From contig OX578277.1 of NCBI GenBank assembly GCA_951217055.1, positions 66,806,388 through 66,870,387 of the forward strand: 64,000 bases of DNA, written 5' to 3'. This DNA comes from Gerris lacustris (taxonomy: Eukaryota; Arthropoda; Insecta; Hemiptera; Gerridae). Positions 27,520 through 41,870 of the stretch are shown in pieces. Within the stretch, counting starts at the first letter, position 1; each line of letters starts with the position of its first letter. The notes below the pieces were generated by a model that was not told the origin of the DNA, did no database searches, and worked only from the letters and a program-made list of their open reading frames with translations. Both the position numbers and the translations under genes were made by a program.

Positions 27520-29029
27520 TGTTTGCACACAGAAGAGACAAATCATTACTATTTATAACTTATTTATTTTTGTGTAAAAAAAAGGAAAAGAAAAAAAAAA
27601 AAAAAGAGTCTCCTGGTCTTACTGATAAAATTCCTCTCTTTTAGAGGAAAAGTGTGCGTTCCAATTATATATTTTTAAAAAATAAAAGAAAGAAACTTAA
27701 AATATACAAACTAGCGCCAACTTGCTCTGTTTCACTGCCAAACATAGTTACCTGCCAATACGATTATTTATAATATGCCTTTAAATCAATTAGGCTACTC
27801 AATAATAATAGAATGGGGGATATTATAAATGTAACTATTATTATATGAAAGGCAAGTACCTATGTGAGAGTAATGTGCGATATTTTATTTTTATTAATCT
27901 CTGTTATTTGTTATGGCTTTCAGTTTAATTTATTTACATTTTTATTTATTTATTTAATTTTTTTTTGAAAGTGCTAATGTTGTGTTAAGTCGATACATTT
28001 CAGTTACCAATTGCTATTATTATTTATTATGTTGAAGTGTAAGAGATCAATTTGTTTTATTTTTTTTCTGTCTTCAATATTAATATTTGGAAAAAAGTGG
28101 ATTTGACAAGTAGGTGTTAGAACACAAGTCCAAGCTCTACTAAATTAATAATGCACTTACTTTTTCTGTAATTTTTATTGTACAATTTTCTATTATTTTT
28201 TTTCTTAAATTTAGTTGTTTTATCATTTTAATTGATTAATAATTTAAAATTAAAAAGATTATATATATTTACAAATATTAATTTCTATTATATTTAGTTT
28301 TTATTTAATTATTTACTTATAAATATAAAAATCAATTCTCAATTTTGATTTTATAACAGAGCAAAATCATTTGTTTACTTGTTGGTTGATATTTGCACAA
28401 TTATTCAACCCAGATCATATATAAAAGGAGGGGGAAAGTCATGACTATAAATTCTATATCTATTTTTTAAAATGATCTCAACGATGGTTTCAATTAATAT
28501 GAAGGCCTAATAAAGTCCTTAAAGAAAAATAATTACATACATATGCAGTGATTACCATTTGAATATAAAATTGACCCTAAAAAGGCCAGCATAGTTTCAG
28601 TACTTAGAAAAATATTTTTTTATATAGAAACTTTTATTGGTAAAAAAAAGGTGAATCAACGAAGGAATACAATAGAATCCATTTGATATATAAAAATGTG
28701 TATATATATTTTTATTAATACCTTGTTACTCTCTGATGAATATTGGGGCAATGGGCACATTTTTATAATTGTTTTTTATTTATTAAAATGCCTTAAGTAC
28801 TTAAAACTATGCTGTCTTATTTATGAAAATTAATTATTTTTCTTAATATTTAAATTAAAGAAACCATATCACTTGTGTCTCTTAAAAAACAATGGCTTTA
28901 AATTGCACCAATGTCCTGAAAATACTAATTATATATATATGTAAAAAAAAAAAAAAAAAAAACAGATATAAATAATTTTTTTAAATTGTTGTATATTGTT
29001 TGAACAAAATTAAAAAAAGAAAAAATCAC

Positions 29030-29032
<3 letters not shown>
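27520..29032 (+). other. Probable proximal 3' UTR of the Glut4EF-like gene
   Basis: Follows the stop directly. The first AATAAA is at 27,681-27,686, about 160 bases after the stop, and further A/T-rich signals follow. The sequence is very AT-rich, with an A-run at about 27,589-27,605 and another at about 28,944-28,962. The true 3' end cannot be fixed from sequence. Confidence 0.5.

Positions 29033-29104
<72 letters not shown>
29033..29104. repeat. (TA)n microsatellite
   Basis: About 72 bases of pure TA repeat downstream of the Glut4EF-like stop. Confidence 0.95.
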
Positions 29105-29113
<9 letters not shown>

Positions 29114-29569
29114 ACATATTAATGTTAAAATGGAAATGAACGATACATTTTTTTAACCATCAATTGGTAATATCAATTGTTTTTGATTTAAAAGAAAAAA
29201 AAAAAAAAAATTATCTCTTCCTTTTATGGGAATTGAAAAAAATACAGTCTTTATACAATTGATGAAATAAAACTGTGTAACTATTGTGATAACATCATGT
29301 GAAAAGAAGTTAAAAAGTAATATATATGCATTTATGTATATTATATGGAAATGACTAAAAGTTATTGAAAGACCAACCTTAAATACTTCCCAAAAATGCT
29401 ACTATGTACACAATTAAAGTTTTTTTTTTGTTATGGACAACATTGAATCCTCTTTTATAGTTATAATAAAGTATTTTACTGAATTGGATTTAATATCAAG
29501 TTATATAAAAGCAAAGTGACCCTATGATTCTAAAATACTAAAGGTTTTTGGATTAATTAAAATTAATTC

Positions 29570-29800
29570 TTTTTAGGGTCCGTAGTCAAAACGTGGACCC
29601 TTATAAATTCCTGTACTTGTCTACCCGTATAACTGTCTACAACGCACCTGATGAAGTACCCAACACAAAAATTTGAAACTTTGCTATAGTTATGGTATGT
29701 GCAATGACCCAAACCTAGGAAAATTATAGGGATGCTCCAAAAATCATCCCTCAAAAACTAGGGGTTGAAAATGATTTTTTACAGAAATGTGTTATGTGGG
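29570..29800 (+). repeat. Dispersed repeat fragment (TTAGGGTCCGTAG family)
   Basis: Begins TTAGGGTCCGTAGTCAAAAC and GGACCCTTATA. The same start appears in reverse complement at about 46,975, with GGTCCGTAGGCAAAACC and AAGGACCCTTATA. Its right half (GTACCCAACACAAAAATT... ATCATCCCTCAAAAACTAG) matches 50,560-50,665 in reverse complement. The short minus-strand frame across it is not a gene. Confidence 0.75.
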
Positions 29801-32800
29801 TTGTTAAGTAGAAGAGGAGGCCCTGAGTATAAATATATAAATGGTTTCATTGTTGTAACAATTATCATAACATAAAGTTAGTCAATAGTAAATTATCTAT
29901 AAAAATACACTTACTCATTTAAAGTAGCCAAGAAAGATATTTTATCTCATAGATTAATAAGTAGAGTTTATATTTATATTTTGGAGCTTTAAAGAAGTTT
30001 TATTATGCTACTTATTGGTCTAATTATTCAAGACTAAATGAACACCAGTGTATATAAACGGCCTTGAATATATTTAAGTATCATTAACAGCATCCTTAAA
30101 ATTCAATTAGTTTATAAATTATCATATTCTTTATCTTTTGAGACTTGGTTTTATTATTTCAATTTTAATTGTGTATTTTGCCTCTCGGGATTTTTTGTAA
30201 AAGGTTGGCTAATGTTATGATATTTGAAAAGGTCTATTACTTTCCACCAGAATAATATTTTTGTTTGTTTGTTTAATTTAATTATGGTGCATACATCGAT
30301 TATTGTTTAAGAATGTCATTATAGTATCCTTTAATCATGTAATAGTTTACAGAGAAAAAAAAGTAGTATTAATAATAATGAGTTTAAGAAATTATACCAT
30401 GTTACAAATATTATGCTAAAATAATAAAATTATGCCTTGGTGCCGTGCCCCCTAATCATCTAATGAATTGTGTACTACAAATTAAATTGTACACTCTTTT
30501 CTAATTCATCCTCCAAATTTTAATAATTATAAAAGATAATTAGTATAAACGTTTTATGTCATTATTTTTTTTTTTTAATAAAAAGGAAGTGAATAAGTTA
30601 AGAAAAAGAAAATAAATTTATATAATTATTAAATTTAAGTAAAAATATATATTACTATGCGTTGTAATTTATATATGTATCTTTTTAGTAAGTAAGACAC
30701 TAGGTATCTTAAGCTACATTTGGGAACTATGTTTTGTAATTTAGAAATTACATTTTATATTGTAGAGCTTGATGTTTTTAAAATTAGTATTTTGTAAAAA
30801 ATAATATATAAAAAAAGAAAAAAAAAGAAATAAAGTTACAATTGTGTACCTCTGAAAGAAACTGATTAAGAATTTCAGATCTCAGAATCTAGTATCTATA
30901 TTTAATTAAGTATAAAAGTGTTTGAAGAATCTCTGAGGTTTAGGTAGACCATTTTCCTGACTCAAATTTAATTTATTTTTTTATAATTTTTCTGTCACAA
31001 AAAATGGTTAAAACTAACATTTTCTCTTGGATATTAATTATGCACATAATGATTATTACTTTTATTTTTTTTTTTTTTTGAGTTAAACTGAGCAACTAAT
31101 GTCAATTTCAATGAAGTATTTGTTTATAGTATTTGTTAAAAAGTGTTTATTTAGTTAATGTTAATTTTCATTGAGTCAAAACTTCAATTTATGACAGCAG
31201 AAAAGAAGGAAAGCATCATCTATAAAAAACTAATGTATTTTAGTTCTAGCTGTTAATATTTCATCCTAAAGTTTTGTTAGTGAGATTTGACTGTGAAAAG
31301 TAAGCGTAAAATAACCTTTTTATAAAAGGTCATTAGCTGTTATTATTGTTAAAGTATATTTTTTCTATAAAATCTTAATTGTCCTATTTTATTTCATCTA
31401 TATATATATACTTTTCTATGTAAGAGGAAGATGGTAAAATCTTCAAAGAAGCTTTTTTTTACCTCTTTTTCTTTTTAAATTTTAGTTGAAAATTATTTCA
31501 ACTTTTTAAATAAAAACTGTGATATATATTTCCTGACCAAATTTTTTTTGAGCTAGAAGTTGCATTTTTATTTTATCAATAAACTGCAAATTTATTATTT
31601 TTTTAAAGCAAAAACACCAATTCTGCTGTACATTATGAAGAAAAGTGGAAGAATCAGAAGTACATTTTATAATTTTTGAGTTTAATGTTTGGAAGTTGTT
31701 GCTAACATCACATATTTCCTTCTGTTCATGTGTCTTCACATAAGAAATCTTCTTGCTTTTCAGTGTTGCTCATTTTAACCATTATAAATGATTAAATTAA
31801 ATGTCATATTTGTTGTGCCTTCAATTGATAAAGTGAATTCATGGATAATTTGCCTCTTCAATACGGTCTGATCCAGCTCAGGGGTCCTTACGATCTCAAA
31901 TTCTTAGTACTCAAAAAAAGGAAAGTTTAAAAATAATGAAAAAATATGGATTTAATGATTCTCAGATAACCATGAATCCCCGGAGTATTTAAAAAAAAAT
32001 ATATATAAATGATTTTGTCAGTTTTAATTATCAGTAGTACCTATTGTTGAGAGCAAAACCTAATTTAACATTTTTTTCTTCTTTCTTTTCCATTAACAAA
32101 TAAAGTTAAAATAGACAATAAGTAATATTTTCCTGAAGGAGTCATTAATTCACCAGGTTAATAAAATATCATCTATCATGAATTAAAATATAATAATAAA
32201 AATAATGAAGTTATAACTAAAAAGAAGAAAAAAGAAAAACGAAATTGTCAGATATGAAATGTTGGTTTGCTTTGTGATTTATATTTTGATAAATGCTCAT
32301 TGATAGCTTACTGTGTTTTATTTAAAAGTAAAAGATTAAATATATAAAAGAAAATATAAATAATATATTATATTAAGAATAATAATAAGTACCATTATTA
32401 ATAATTGATTTTTTTTTTAATAATAATTTTTGTGTAGTTTCAAGTCTTAAACAGATTTTTTGGGAAAAAATATATATATTCTATAAAATTAAAGTAAATA
32501 ATTAAAAAACAAATGTGTGATATAATATATTATATTGTACTGGGACAATGAAATGTTTATATATAGATATTTTAAAAAAAAGGTTATGAATGAAGACAAA
32601 AATGAATTATAGATGTTTCATTCATTCATTCATTAAAAAAAAAAAAAATAAATAAAATTATATTAGTTCATAAAAAAGAAGTATATATTATGACATATTC
32701 AGCATTATCTGTGATAGACTGTCAGATAGTTATTATTTAAATGAGAAGGATCTGAGCAGATGAAAAGATAAGATACTATCATAATGTGTTGGGATAAAGA

Positions 32801-35800
32801 AAATGAAAAGAAAATTAAAATAATGTAAAAATGCAATTTTGTGAGTAGATTTGTGAATTGTGTAGTTATTTGATATTCAAAAAATCTGATTTTAGAAATT
32901 ATATTCTAATAAAAGTTAATATTTAATGCTTTGAGGTTTTTAAATTATAGCTTTATCTTAAAAACTATGCAAAGCAATGTATCCATTGAAAGATTTTTTA
33001 CTGCTTTTCTGACAATTAGTATTCAAACTCGGTGTCTTAACATGTGTTAGATAGTGCCTTAAGTTTTAGTTCTAACCAACTAACCATAAAGTGATCTTCC
33101 TTAGTTTAGAATTATATACGCAATACCTCTTTATCTCTATGTCTGCAATGCTTCACATATCTGAAATTTTGGATGAATTTGCCTATTTACTTAATTTACT
33201 CAAAATAATTAGATTACACTAATGATCATCTACAAATACATCAATAGATGTAGTAAGTATATAAACCCTCCATCCTATAGTGACCTAAAATTGTTGTTCA
33301 GTAGGAAGCAAAAATAGAAATGGAATGGTAAATAGAAGAAAGGGGTTACTTTTCAGTTTTACTTAGGGTGGACAAAATAGCAAACTTGGTTCATAAAGCT
33401 TTCAATAAGTATTCTATAGGTAAAAAAAAAATGTTTAATTAAAAATGGTTCCATCTTAACCCTCTTTCATCTGATGTTTATTAAATAATATAAATATAGT
33501 TATAAGAGTTTGGAACTAAAATTCAAATATTACTTATATGAATTTGACAATCTTTTTTCTAGGGTGATTTTTATGTTGAAGTGGGGCTTCCTTTCAAAAT
33601 TTGATATTAAAACATACTTATTCTCCCTTATAATCCATAATAAAAATTATCTGGAGATATTCAAAAACTCATTATTAATGTTATTATATCATCTTAGTTT
33701 GATAAAAATGTAAATGCTTTCAATGTTAGGGCTTTGCAATGTCTAGTTCTTTTTCTGCTTTTTATGTGATCTTTATACCTTTCATACTAATTGCATTTTT
33801 ACATTACTATAATTATTTCTTTGTATGCTGAAAATTTTGTGTGGAGCCTGAATGAGAATAATTTAAATTAAAAAAAGAAATAATAATAATTTTTTTTTAG
33901 GTTTCAATAAAAAAAGACTTCAACGCACAAATTAAAAAAAAAAAGAAGAAAATAAGTGTATTTACATAAAACGTCCAATGAAATTTGATTATATTGATAT
34001 TGAAAATAAATAATAATGAATAAAAAATAATAATAAAAACATTTCATTGTTTTAAAATTCTGAGTATTGGAACCGTATCAATAAATGAAAACCAACTTCC
34101 ATAAATTAGAAATAAAATATTTGTAATAAATAAAAAAAATAATTATAATTAACCACATCTGTTTGATCCAAAAAGTGAAAATTATTTGTCCTAATCCTAT
34201 AAATCAGATTTATTATTTAGTCGAAAAAAATAAATATGTGTATATTAATACTTTTTACTCCTTCAAAATTTTTAATGTGTTTAGTCTAGATTTCATTATT
34301 TAATGTTGTGCGTGATTCATTCTATATTCATGACATTCAAACAAAAATAGAGAGTAGATAAGATTTATTATTATAAATTCAGTATTTTATTCCTAAACTT
34401 AAGTATTTTATTTTGCTTATTATTTAATGAAGTCCCATTCTATTTTACAACGCTCTAGATTCTTCAAGAGAATGAATATAGCTGACAATAAAATGCCCTT
34501 ATTAATTTTTCTGAAATATTATTTGTTGTAAGCTGTAGAAATACTATTTTCTACTTTTAATCATTTCAGTGACCAATGATTCATTGTACTTTTTTGTTAT
34601 TTATATTTATATTTTTTTAATGATATTTATTTGTGATTGTCCTTATAGTACAAAAATTGACACTTAAATTACATGTTTTGATTTTTACAATCTACTTATT
34701 AAGATAATTACGAGAATTTACAATAATTAGCTTAATTTGGTAAAAATGATAAAAATGAAAATAAAAATCTAAAACTGTTGACCTCAAGTGTACAATTATT
34801 TTAAGGTGTTAGAATAAATCCCATGAAACATAAATTCTAAAATGTATATTATTTTAATATAAAATAATTATATAATTTGAAAATTATACATTTATTTTTA
34901 AAATGTTAATAAAAACATTTGTTTGCAAATAACTGTTTACATTTTGAATCTGTGTTTTTAGAGCATTTATTTAATACCTAAATTAAAAGAACTTTAACGC
35001 CATTGAAGATAGACACCATTTTGAACCATAGCAATATTTTGCTGCCAAGCACACCTTGCGACCTAATTACATAAAATATTATAGTAAACATTTAAATGTG
35101 CTAAACAGAGTTCATTGTACATGGGTTCTCTGATTATTGATTATATTTTGTACATCTATTGGGTTAAATTGGACTAATTTGTTAAAAATTATTTAATATT
35201 TTGTCTCAATTTTATAGTCAGAAATACATTTGGTATATTTGAATTATTATTTATTCATATATCTATGTAATGTTATTTATTTATTTTCATTTTATGAAAT
35301 TTTAGCTATAATTAATTTAGTTTGTAAACAAGTAAACTTTTATTGCTAAATTTGCATTCATTCTCTTGATAAGCTGTACATTTTATTTTTCTCCATATGG
35401 TTTCATTTTTTTGAATAATTAAACTATTGTTAGCCTCTTTATTTTTTTGAAGTGGTTAAATTTGCAGAACTAAAATTTTCACCTTCATTTGTAAAATATA
35501 AATAATAGTTACATCTTATATAAATTCCTTAATCGTCTAACTTTGGAGAAGTGAGAATAACCTGCAAAATAAGATTGAAAAAAAAAGAAGAAAAATCAAG
35601 TTAAAAATGCATCATAACAATTATTCTCAGACGTTTTATTAAAAAATATTAAGTCAAGTTAAAAGTTTAAAAGATACTTTTCCTATTCTAATGAATTGAG
35701 TAGGTTTCATAATAAAATAGTTTTAAAGGTATCTTAGATAACATAACACCATATCACATTTAAATGTTAATTATTGTGAAAAACTTTTCTTTCGCCAGCT

Positions 35801-37700
35801 ATATATAGTAGCAACTTAGAGTGGTATACTATACAATTTTTTAGTCAAGTTTATTCCACAATTAAGAAAATATTTAATTTCAAGTAAAATATACATTGAT
35901 AACATTAATTAATTAAAAATAGCTAATAAGGTAATTGGTTCAAAGATATTTGATTTGATACCTTTGAACCAGTTTTTTTGTGAACATTTTTGGTAGAACA
36001 TGAGCAGTTTTCCACAATATTTTCCAACTATCCCCAAGAAATAGTTGTTTGTTTGATAAATTAATGAATTGACATTCAAAATATTGGCAATAAACCACCT
36101 CCAAATAATAAAAAGGCTTTTTAGTAATGGGACCTTAATTTCAATTATTGTGACAAATTATGATTATTTTATTTTTATATAATACCGAAATGTCTTTCAT
36201 AATTTTGTTGTTAAACATATTATATCATAATAAAAATTACACACATTATTAGAATTAGTTATTTTATTTTATTTTTTGCCTGTCTTTATTAATTATTTTA
36301 TTCTTTGATGTTTATGCTACCTCCAAAGGGTTTAAGTTATTGTATAATTTGTATATACTTTTTTTCTAAGTTTAAGTAAAAGATGATTTATTTAGATTTA
36401 TATTTTATTTTTCTTTTGATAGTTACACTTATATATTTATTAAATAAGAGAAAAATTAAGATATGTTTTGAAAACATTATAGCTATTTTTATAATCTGAT
36501 TTTAATTTATTTATTTTTATTTTTTATGGTTTTTATTATTAATTATTACTTCTAATAGTGTGAACCAAATTTTCTTTGAATGAAATTTGTTTCCCAATGG
36601 TGGTAATTAGAATCCCATAATGTTATTATCAATTTTACATATTATTTATTATAATACTTATCAAATATTCTTATTTATTAAGATTTTTTTCTTATAATTT
36701 TAAGAAAGAGTTTTTAACATTAATTAAATTTATTATTTTTATTTGTTAAAATTTTAGTTTTCATTTTTTGATTAAAATATAACTTCCAATTTTTACTTTT
36801 AATATTAATATTTTGTTATTTTTAATAAAATGAGCAATAAGCAATATAATGCATTAGCTGGTTTTGTATTGTTAATTTTTTTGTGTTAGAAGTTATCATT
36901 TAAGAAGAAAAGTAATAAAATCAATTATCGAATTATTGTAGTTTTAAAAATTAAAAATATGTTTAATATTTACAGATGAATTAAATCAGCTGGTGCATTT
37001 ACCGATATTTTGTTGTTAAAAGAACATTACTTCTATTTTTTCATTGTCACTTAAAATGAGATTTTGCTTGATATCTTTTATGCTAAGATTACAGAATGTA
37101 ATATGCATAAGACATTATTATAAATAAAAAATAAAATATGTTTACTCTATATATTATATAAGAATGAGTTTAATATTTATACCTACCTTTTTCTTATCGG
37201 GTTTGAATAACTTTATCCCGCTGCTGGTACTAGCTTTTCACCCTACAATGTGTTATGTCTTGTTTAATTACCAGAGAGACCTGCTTCAAACAAATAATCA
37301 AATATAATATTGTGGATTAGATAGATGTGTAAAATAGATCATCTCTTCCTCATGTCAATACATGTAGGAAGAAGAGAAACATAAGGGTTCCAAACTTGTG
37401 TAAGGTTTTTTTATTAATGATATATTAGTTTATAGAAACTAATTATATAATCATTTATTATATAATTATTATTCAATAAACTAGATTGATGTGGTTGACT
37501 GCAAAATAGTGGGGTACTGTACAGCTTGTTTGTTGACTTGGAGACAACTTTTAGCTGCGTAAATCAAAAAGTTATTTTAATTCTTAAATTCATTTTTATC
37601 TACAATAAATTGTGTGTTTGAAGCTACCGAAGGATAAATCTTAATTAGCCCGGTTTTTTAAAGAAAACAATTTTCACCGCTGAAAAATTACCTCATTAAA
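29801..37700. other. AT-rich stretch between convergent genes, no recognised gene
   Basis: Roughly 8 kb of very AT-rich, low-complexity sequence with many A- and T-runs. No recognisable transposon structure and no credible exon were seen on either strand. It may be an extended 3' UTR of the Glut4EF-like gene or plain intergenic DNA. The short frames at 31,506-31,739 and 33,510-33,713 look like chance. Confidence 0.4.
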
Positions 37701-37705
37701 AATGA

Positions 37706-37838
37706 CTATAGTAAACACATTATTCTTGCCCGACCTATTACCTGCCAAAATCTCAAGCTCTCATACACTCTCCTCCCATTTTTTTTCTTGATTTTCCTAA
37801 GCTGTCAGAGTTAAAAAGTATAATGTGTTTACTATAAG
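37706..37838. repeat. Small MITE-like inverted repeat, about 130 bp
   Basis: The left end TATAGTAAACACATTAT is mirrored by the right end ATAATGTGTTTACTATA. The internal phrase AAGCTGTCA-GAGTTAAA resembles AAGCTGTCAAAAGTTAAA in the foldback at 44,695-44,895. The two may belong to one family. Confidence 0.65.
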
Positions 37839-38015
37839 GGAACATTAGACTATTCAAAAATATTAAAGTTAGAATAATAAAACTCTTGCAACAAACAAGA
37901 ACCATTTATGAATTCCTGTTTAGGGATTAGGGGAAAAAGTATTAAGTAATTATTAAATGTTTTGGTTAAGAGTGACTGAACATCTGCATTGCTTTGCGGA
38001 ACCCTGCTCACTTAA

Positions 38016-38304
38016 CCCTTCATTGCTCTTGGGGTAAATTTTATCCCAACCTTTGCAAAAATGAGCATGCTTGATGAGCTTTGATGATGTTGGTAATCTT
38101 TGACTATGTGTTAGTTTTGTAACCGTATCTGGGTCATCCACTTTCTCTGTGTTTTTAATATCACTTTCTCTGTATTAGTTATTAATTAAAGTTTTCCAAT
38201 TTTGTAGAATTTCAAACCCTGAATATGGGGAAAATTTAGGCTGGGGTAGTGTTGTATCCTGGACGACCTAACTCGTAAGAAAATGAAGTGCTGGCACTGA
38301 AGGG
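38016..38304. mobile_element. piggyBac-type MITE, 289 bp
   Basis: Flanked on both sides by TTAA (38,012-38,015 and 38,305-38,308). It starts CCCTTCATTGC and ends GCACTGAAGGG. TTAA duplication plus CCC...GGG termini is the signature of piggyBac elements. There is no transposase frame. The terminal match is short, so chance is possible but unlikely. Confidence 0.65.
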
Positions 38305-38308
38305 TTAA

Positions 38309-41046
38309 TATTAAAGCCCAAATCAAAGAATGCATTTGACTGCTATCAGGCGGTCTGAGCATTGATGTCTCTTTCAGTCTCTTCAGACCTGACACTAATC
38401 ACCACTTTTGATTTAATGTACTATCCTCAGATAGGGTGAAGTGTTAATTTTATATTTGTGTGATGTTTCATTACACCTGTATACAACGCCTATGGTTTAT
38501 ATTCTTATAATGTGGCAATCAATTTTAATTCTAAATACAAATTTACATGAAAAAAAAACACCAAGTATTGTTTTTTTTTAGATATTTACTTTTTATTTCT
38601 CTAAAACTTTAATACCATATGCATAATTTAAGATAAAACATTCATATATTTTTATAACAATAATATGTTTATATAAACATTTTCTTCATAAAAAAAAAAA
38701 ATAAATAAATAAAAATAAATAAATAAAATCTTAAAACAGCAATAAAAATAAACTCCAAAAAAAGTTATTTTAATTTCCCTTGACACGTTATAGCTATCTG
38801 GATCTAGATACCTGTGCTTTGCAACAGAATGTTGTGTTACAGGGGATATTAATTTAATTTTATGTTATCTTATCTCAATCTTTTATCCGATTGGGCACAA
38901 ATTTTGTATTTTCACTAAATGAGTACTCCTGATAACGAATTTAAGGTTAGAAAATTTTATTTCTGTTTGTTGGCGTGTCAATCTAAATGGCTGAACAAAT
39001 TTTGTTGTCAGGACTACTGATTTGGTGGAAATACAATATTTGAGCCCAATCGGATAAATGTACAGACTCCACTCCAATCTTATACATATTTAAGATTATT
39101 ATTAACATTAATTTATATTTAGTACACACAAAATAAATCAATAATCATATTTTTATTTCTATACACAAGACAACAATAACATTTTATTTTTTACTAACCA
39201 TAAGTCATACAAAGCTTCCACTTTTCACTGGAAAAGGTAAAAATTAGGCCTTCTCGTTAAATCTGTGGCTAATGAATATGTCAACAGGAAAAGTTGCATG
39301 CATACCTGTAGTGATTAAAATGAAATGTCCTCATTAATGTATTAAATTTTATTATATAAAATTAGATTACTGATCCCTCTACAAAATAAAACCATTAACT
39401 TTTACATTTTTGTATCTATAATATTCTTTCAAGTCTAAATATTAATAAATACCTCTATCTGGCACCTTTTAGATACCTTTTATCTGACGCAGCTCCTCCC
39501 AGGTCATGAGTATTTTCCCACTCATTTCCACAAGATGGGAAAGATAGGTAGCCCCACATGTGCTTACGGTGACTTGAATGCTGACAATGTGAATCAAAAT
39601 TTATTCCTGTGCATACCAGGAATTGAAGAAAGAAAGGCTCCAAGCTGTAATTGGAGAAAAAATAACTACCTTGAAAAATAAAGGTAGAGCCCCAAAAGGG
39701 CGAAATACAATGTTCTCACTCTGATATAAAGTAGAAGGGGTTCCAGAGTGGTTGCAAGACCTGTAATGGAGAATGGTTTTGTTTAGAGTAGGACACACCA
39801 GAGGACACTGAAAGTTACATGACGGTCCATAATACTTTTTCTCCTCCTCAGAAAAAAGTCAAAATAAATTAATTCATTTGATTAAAAGATTGAAAATAAG
39901 AGGGAGAGAAAAGATTTTAAGCAGATTTATGGTGGTGTAAAAGATTATGTATCTATATCTGTTACCAATTAACTTAATAATTGAACATGGTGTGCGCTAA
40001 TGCACCAAAAAAAAATTAAGTTTTTACATTTTTTTCAAACATACTTATACAAGATTAACATAACTTTACAAAGTCTTGAATATTTTAGCATATGACTAAG
40101 ATGGCTTGGAAACATTGAGAGGCTGCCTCAACTTAGAGCAACCAAATATTCTAATAACAGCCAATATTCTCGCTCTTCTGCCAAAAATGGTAAGTGAATA
40201 GAAATAGAAATTCCAAAATGGGCACAACAGAGGTGGTAAATTAAAGTTTAGGACATAAGATGTAAAATATCTACTGGTGCTTTCATTATTTAAAGACAAT
40301 TTTCAGATTTAAATTTGTTATCACACAAATTGTATGACACACATGTAGTACAAGTACTGATTATTAGAGAGATTAATGTATCTATCCAGCAGAAAGTTAA
40401 TTTAGTTGTCAATTAGAGTTAATATCAAGATGTTCAACACCTCTGAAAATACTTCCAGCAGTGGTAAGATAAAACATTCTTTAACACAATATTCCATGAA
40501 AGAAACCTAGATTTATACGCTGGATTGCTTTAAGGTGACTCGTGGAAGCCTATATGTACTGACTAACTATGAATGCTCCCCTACATTTTAAACAAAATCA
40601 ACTCAAATAGGTTTTGATTTTGGCACTATCAACAGACACTAAAGCAACTGATAATTTTAATCATAACTAATTGTAAATACTTTTATAACATCTACTATAT
40701 TCACTACTTTAAGAGGTAAATTTGTTTACAATATTTTTTTTTTAAAAAAAGTATGAGTATAGAATTATGAATTTAAAAGCCAAATAAACAATTAAATAAT
40801 AACATAAGAAAAATTAAACATTGAGAATTTTGTATAATAAGAACTAAACTATATTTACATTTTCTACATTTTTTTGTTTATATATGTAGTGAAATTACCA
40901 TTAAATAATGGAAAATCTAAAAGGAATTAAGTTTAGATATATATTGGATGTAGATATATGTTATTTATCAATGTAGAATCGAACATTTAGGTTAACTATT
41001 TTATAATTATTGAGTCATAAAAATAACTTTAGAATTCACAGCCCCT
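38309..41046 (-). other. Probable 3' UTR and downstream region of Amt
   Basis: Lies downstream of the Amt stop on the minus strand. AT-rich, with no credible exon. A minus-strand AATAAA is present at 39,348-39,353, among others, but the polyadenylation site cannot be chosen. Slightly GC-richer sequence at about 39,460-39,800 has short minus frames without a known domain. Confidence 0.4.
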
Positions 41047-41138
41047 TTATCTGCGGCATTCAGGTCTTTCATTTTCAAAAGCCTTGTTCTCAAATTCCTT
41101 CAAAATTATGGAATTACCATCTGTTTTGATCCTGACAT
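41047..41138 (-). CDS. Amt: Ammonium transporter Amt, coding exon 10 (C-terminal tail, stop)
   Basis: Acceptor AG at 41,140-41,139 behind a T-rich tract; stop TAA at 41,049-41,047. Encodes the last 30 residues of the cytosolic tail, a charged segment ending FENERPECRR. It has no membrane segment. Tails of this kind in Amt proteins contact the transporter face and can gate activity. Confidence 0.88.
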
Positions 41139-41387
41139 CTAAAATAAAAAAAACGATAGTTAAAAATAGATAAGATCAAAATAATATAATATTATCTAGG
41201 TGAGGTAAGCCTGGAATATTTTCACTTATCTACATAGAAATACATGCGGCATCATCAGCTCTATACTTTATTTGTAGCTAAGAGAGTTAGTTATCCTATT
41301 TATTTAATTATAAGCATTATTCTTATTTCCCTTTAAATAATTGGATTTTCTAACTTTGTTTAACTCATGATTCTGTAATTACCTTAC

Positions 41388-41474
41388 CTTCCTCTTCTGT
41401 CGTAACATTGAATGTTTCCCATCCCCAAGCTTTAGGATGGTACGAAACTTCACCGTGCTTAGATTCGTCTAGTC
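41388..41474 (-). CDS. Amt: Ammonium transporter Amt, coding exon 9 (proximal cytosolic tail)
   Basis: Acceptor AG at 41,476-41,475, donor GTAAGG at 41,387. Encodes GLDESKHGEVSYHPKAWGWE and a short acidic end. The pattern G-L-D-x-x-x-H-G-E is the conserved start of the Amt C-terminal tail, which couples the three subunits of the trimer. Confidence 0.92.
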
Positions 41475-41743
41475 CTGTTAATAAAACAAAGTATTTTAGA
41501 TAATTTTGTTAATAATAAGAAGTACATAATTGGAACAATATTTTTTTTAAAAATATTAAATAACAATTGAAAAATTTGAAATTTTATAAATTATTTGTCA
41601 GCTATTATTTTGTGTAGTCTAATTTACATCATAGAAGAGTGCCCTAGAAGAGAGATTAAAGTACCTTACGAATACTAGGTTCATATTATCTCTGTTAAAA
41701 TCAACACAAATATTTAAAATATGAGAGAACTCTGTTTTCTCAC

Positions 41744-41870
41744 CTCGTTTTTCTTCTTCTTCAGATACTCTGAGAATTCCAGCCAACTTCAAAGATCCAA
41801 AAATAATGAGGCTAGTAATGAGAGCCCACAATATTATTATTAATCCACAACCTAAGTTCACACCAATAGC
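41744..41870 (-). CDS. Amt: Ammonium transporter Amt, coding exon 8 (last membrane segment)
   Basis: Acceptor AG at 41,872-41,871, donor GTGAGA at 41,743. Starts AIGVNLGCGLIIILWALI, the last transmembrane helix. It then gives LKLAGILRVSEEEEKRG, the helix-to-tail hinge found in Amt proteins. Confidence 0.93.
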
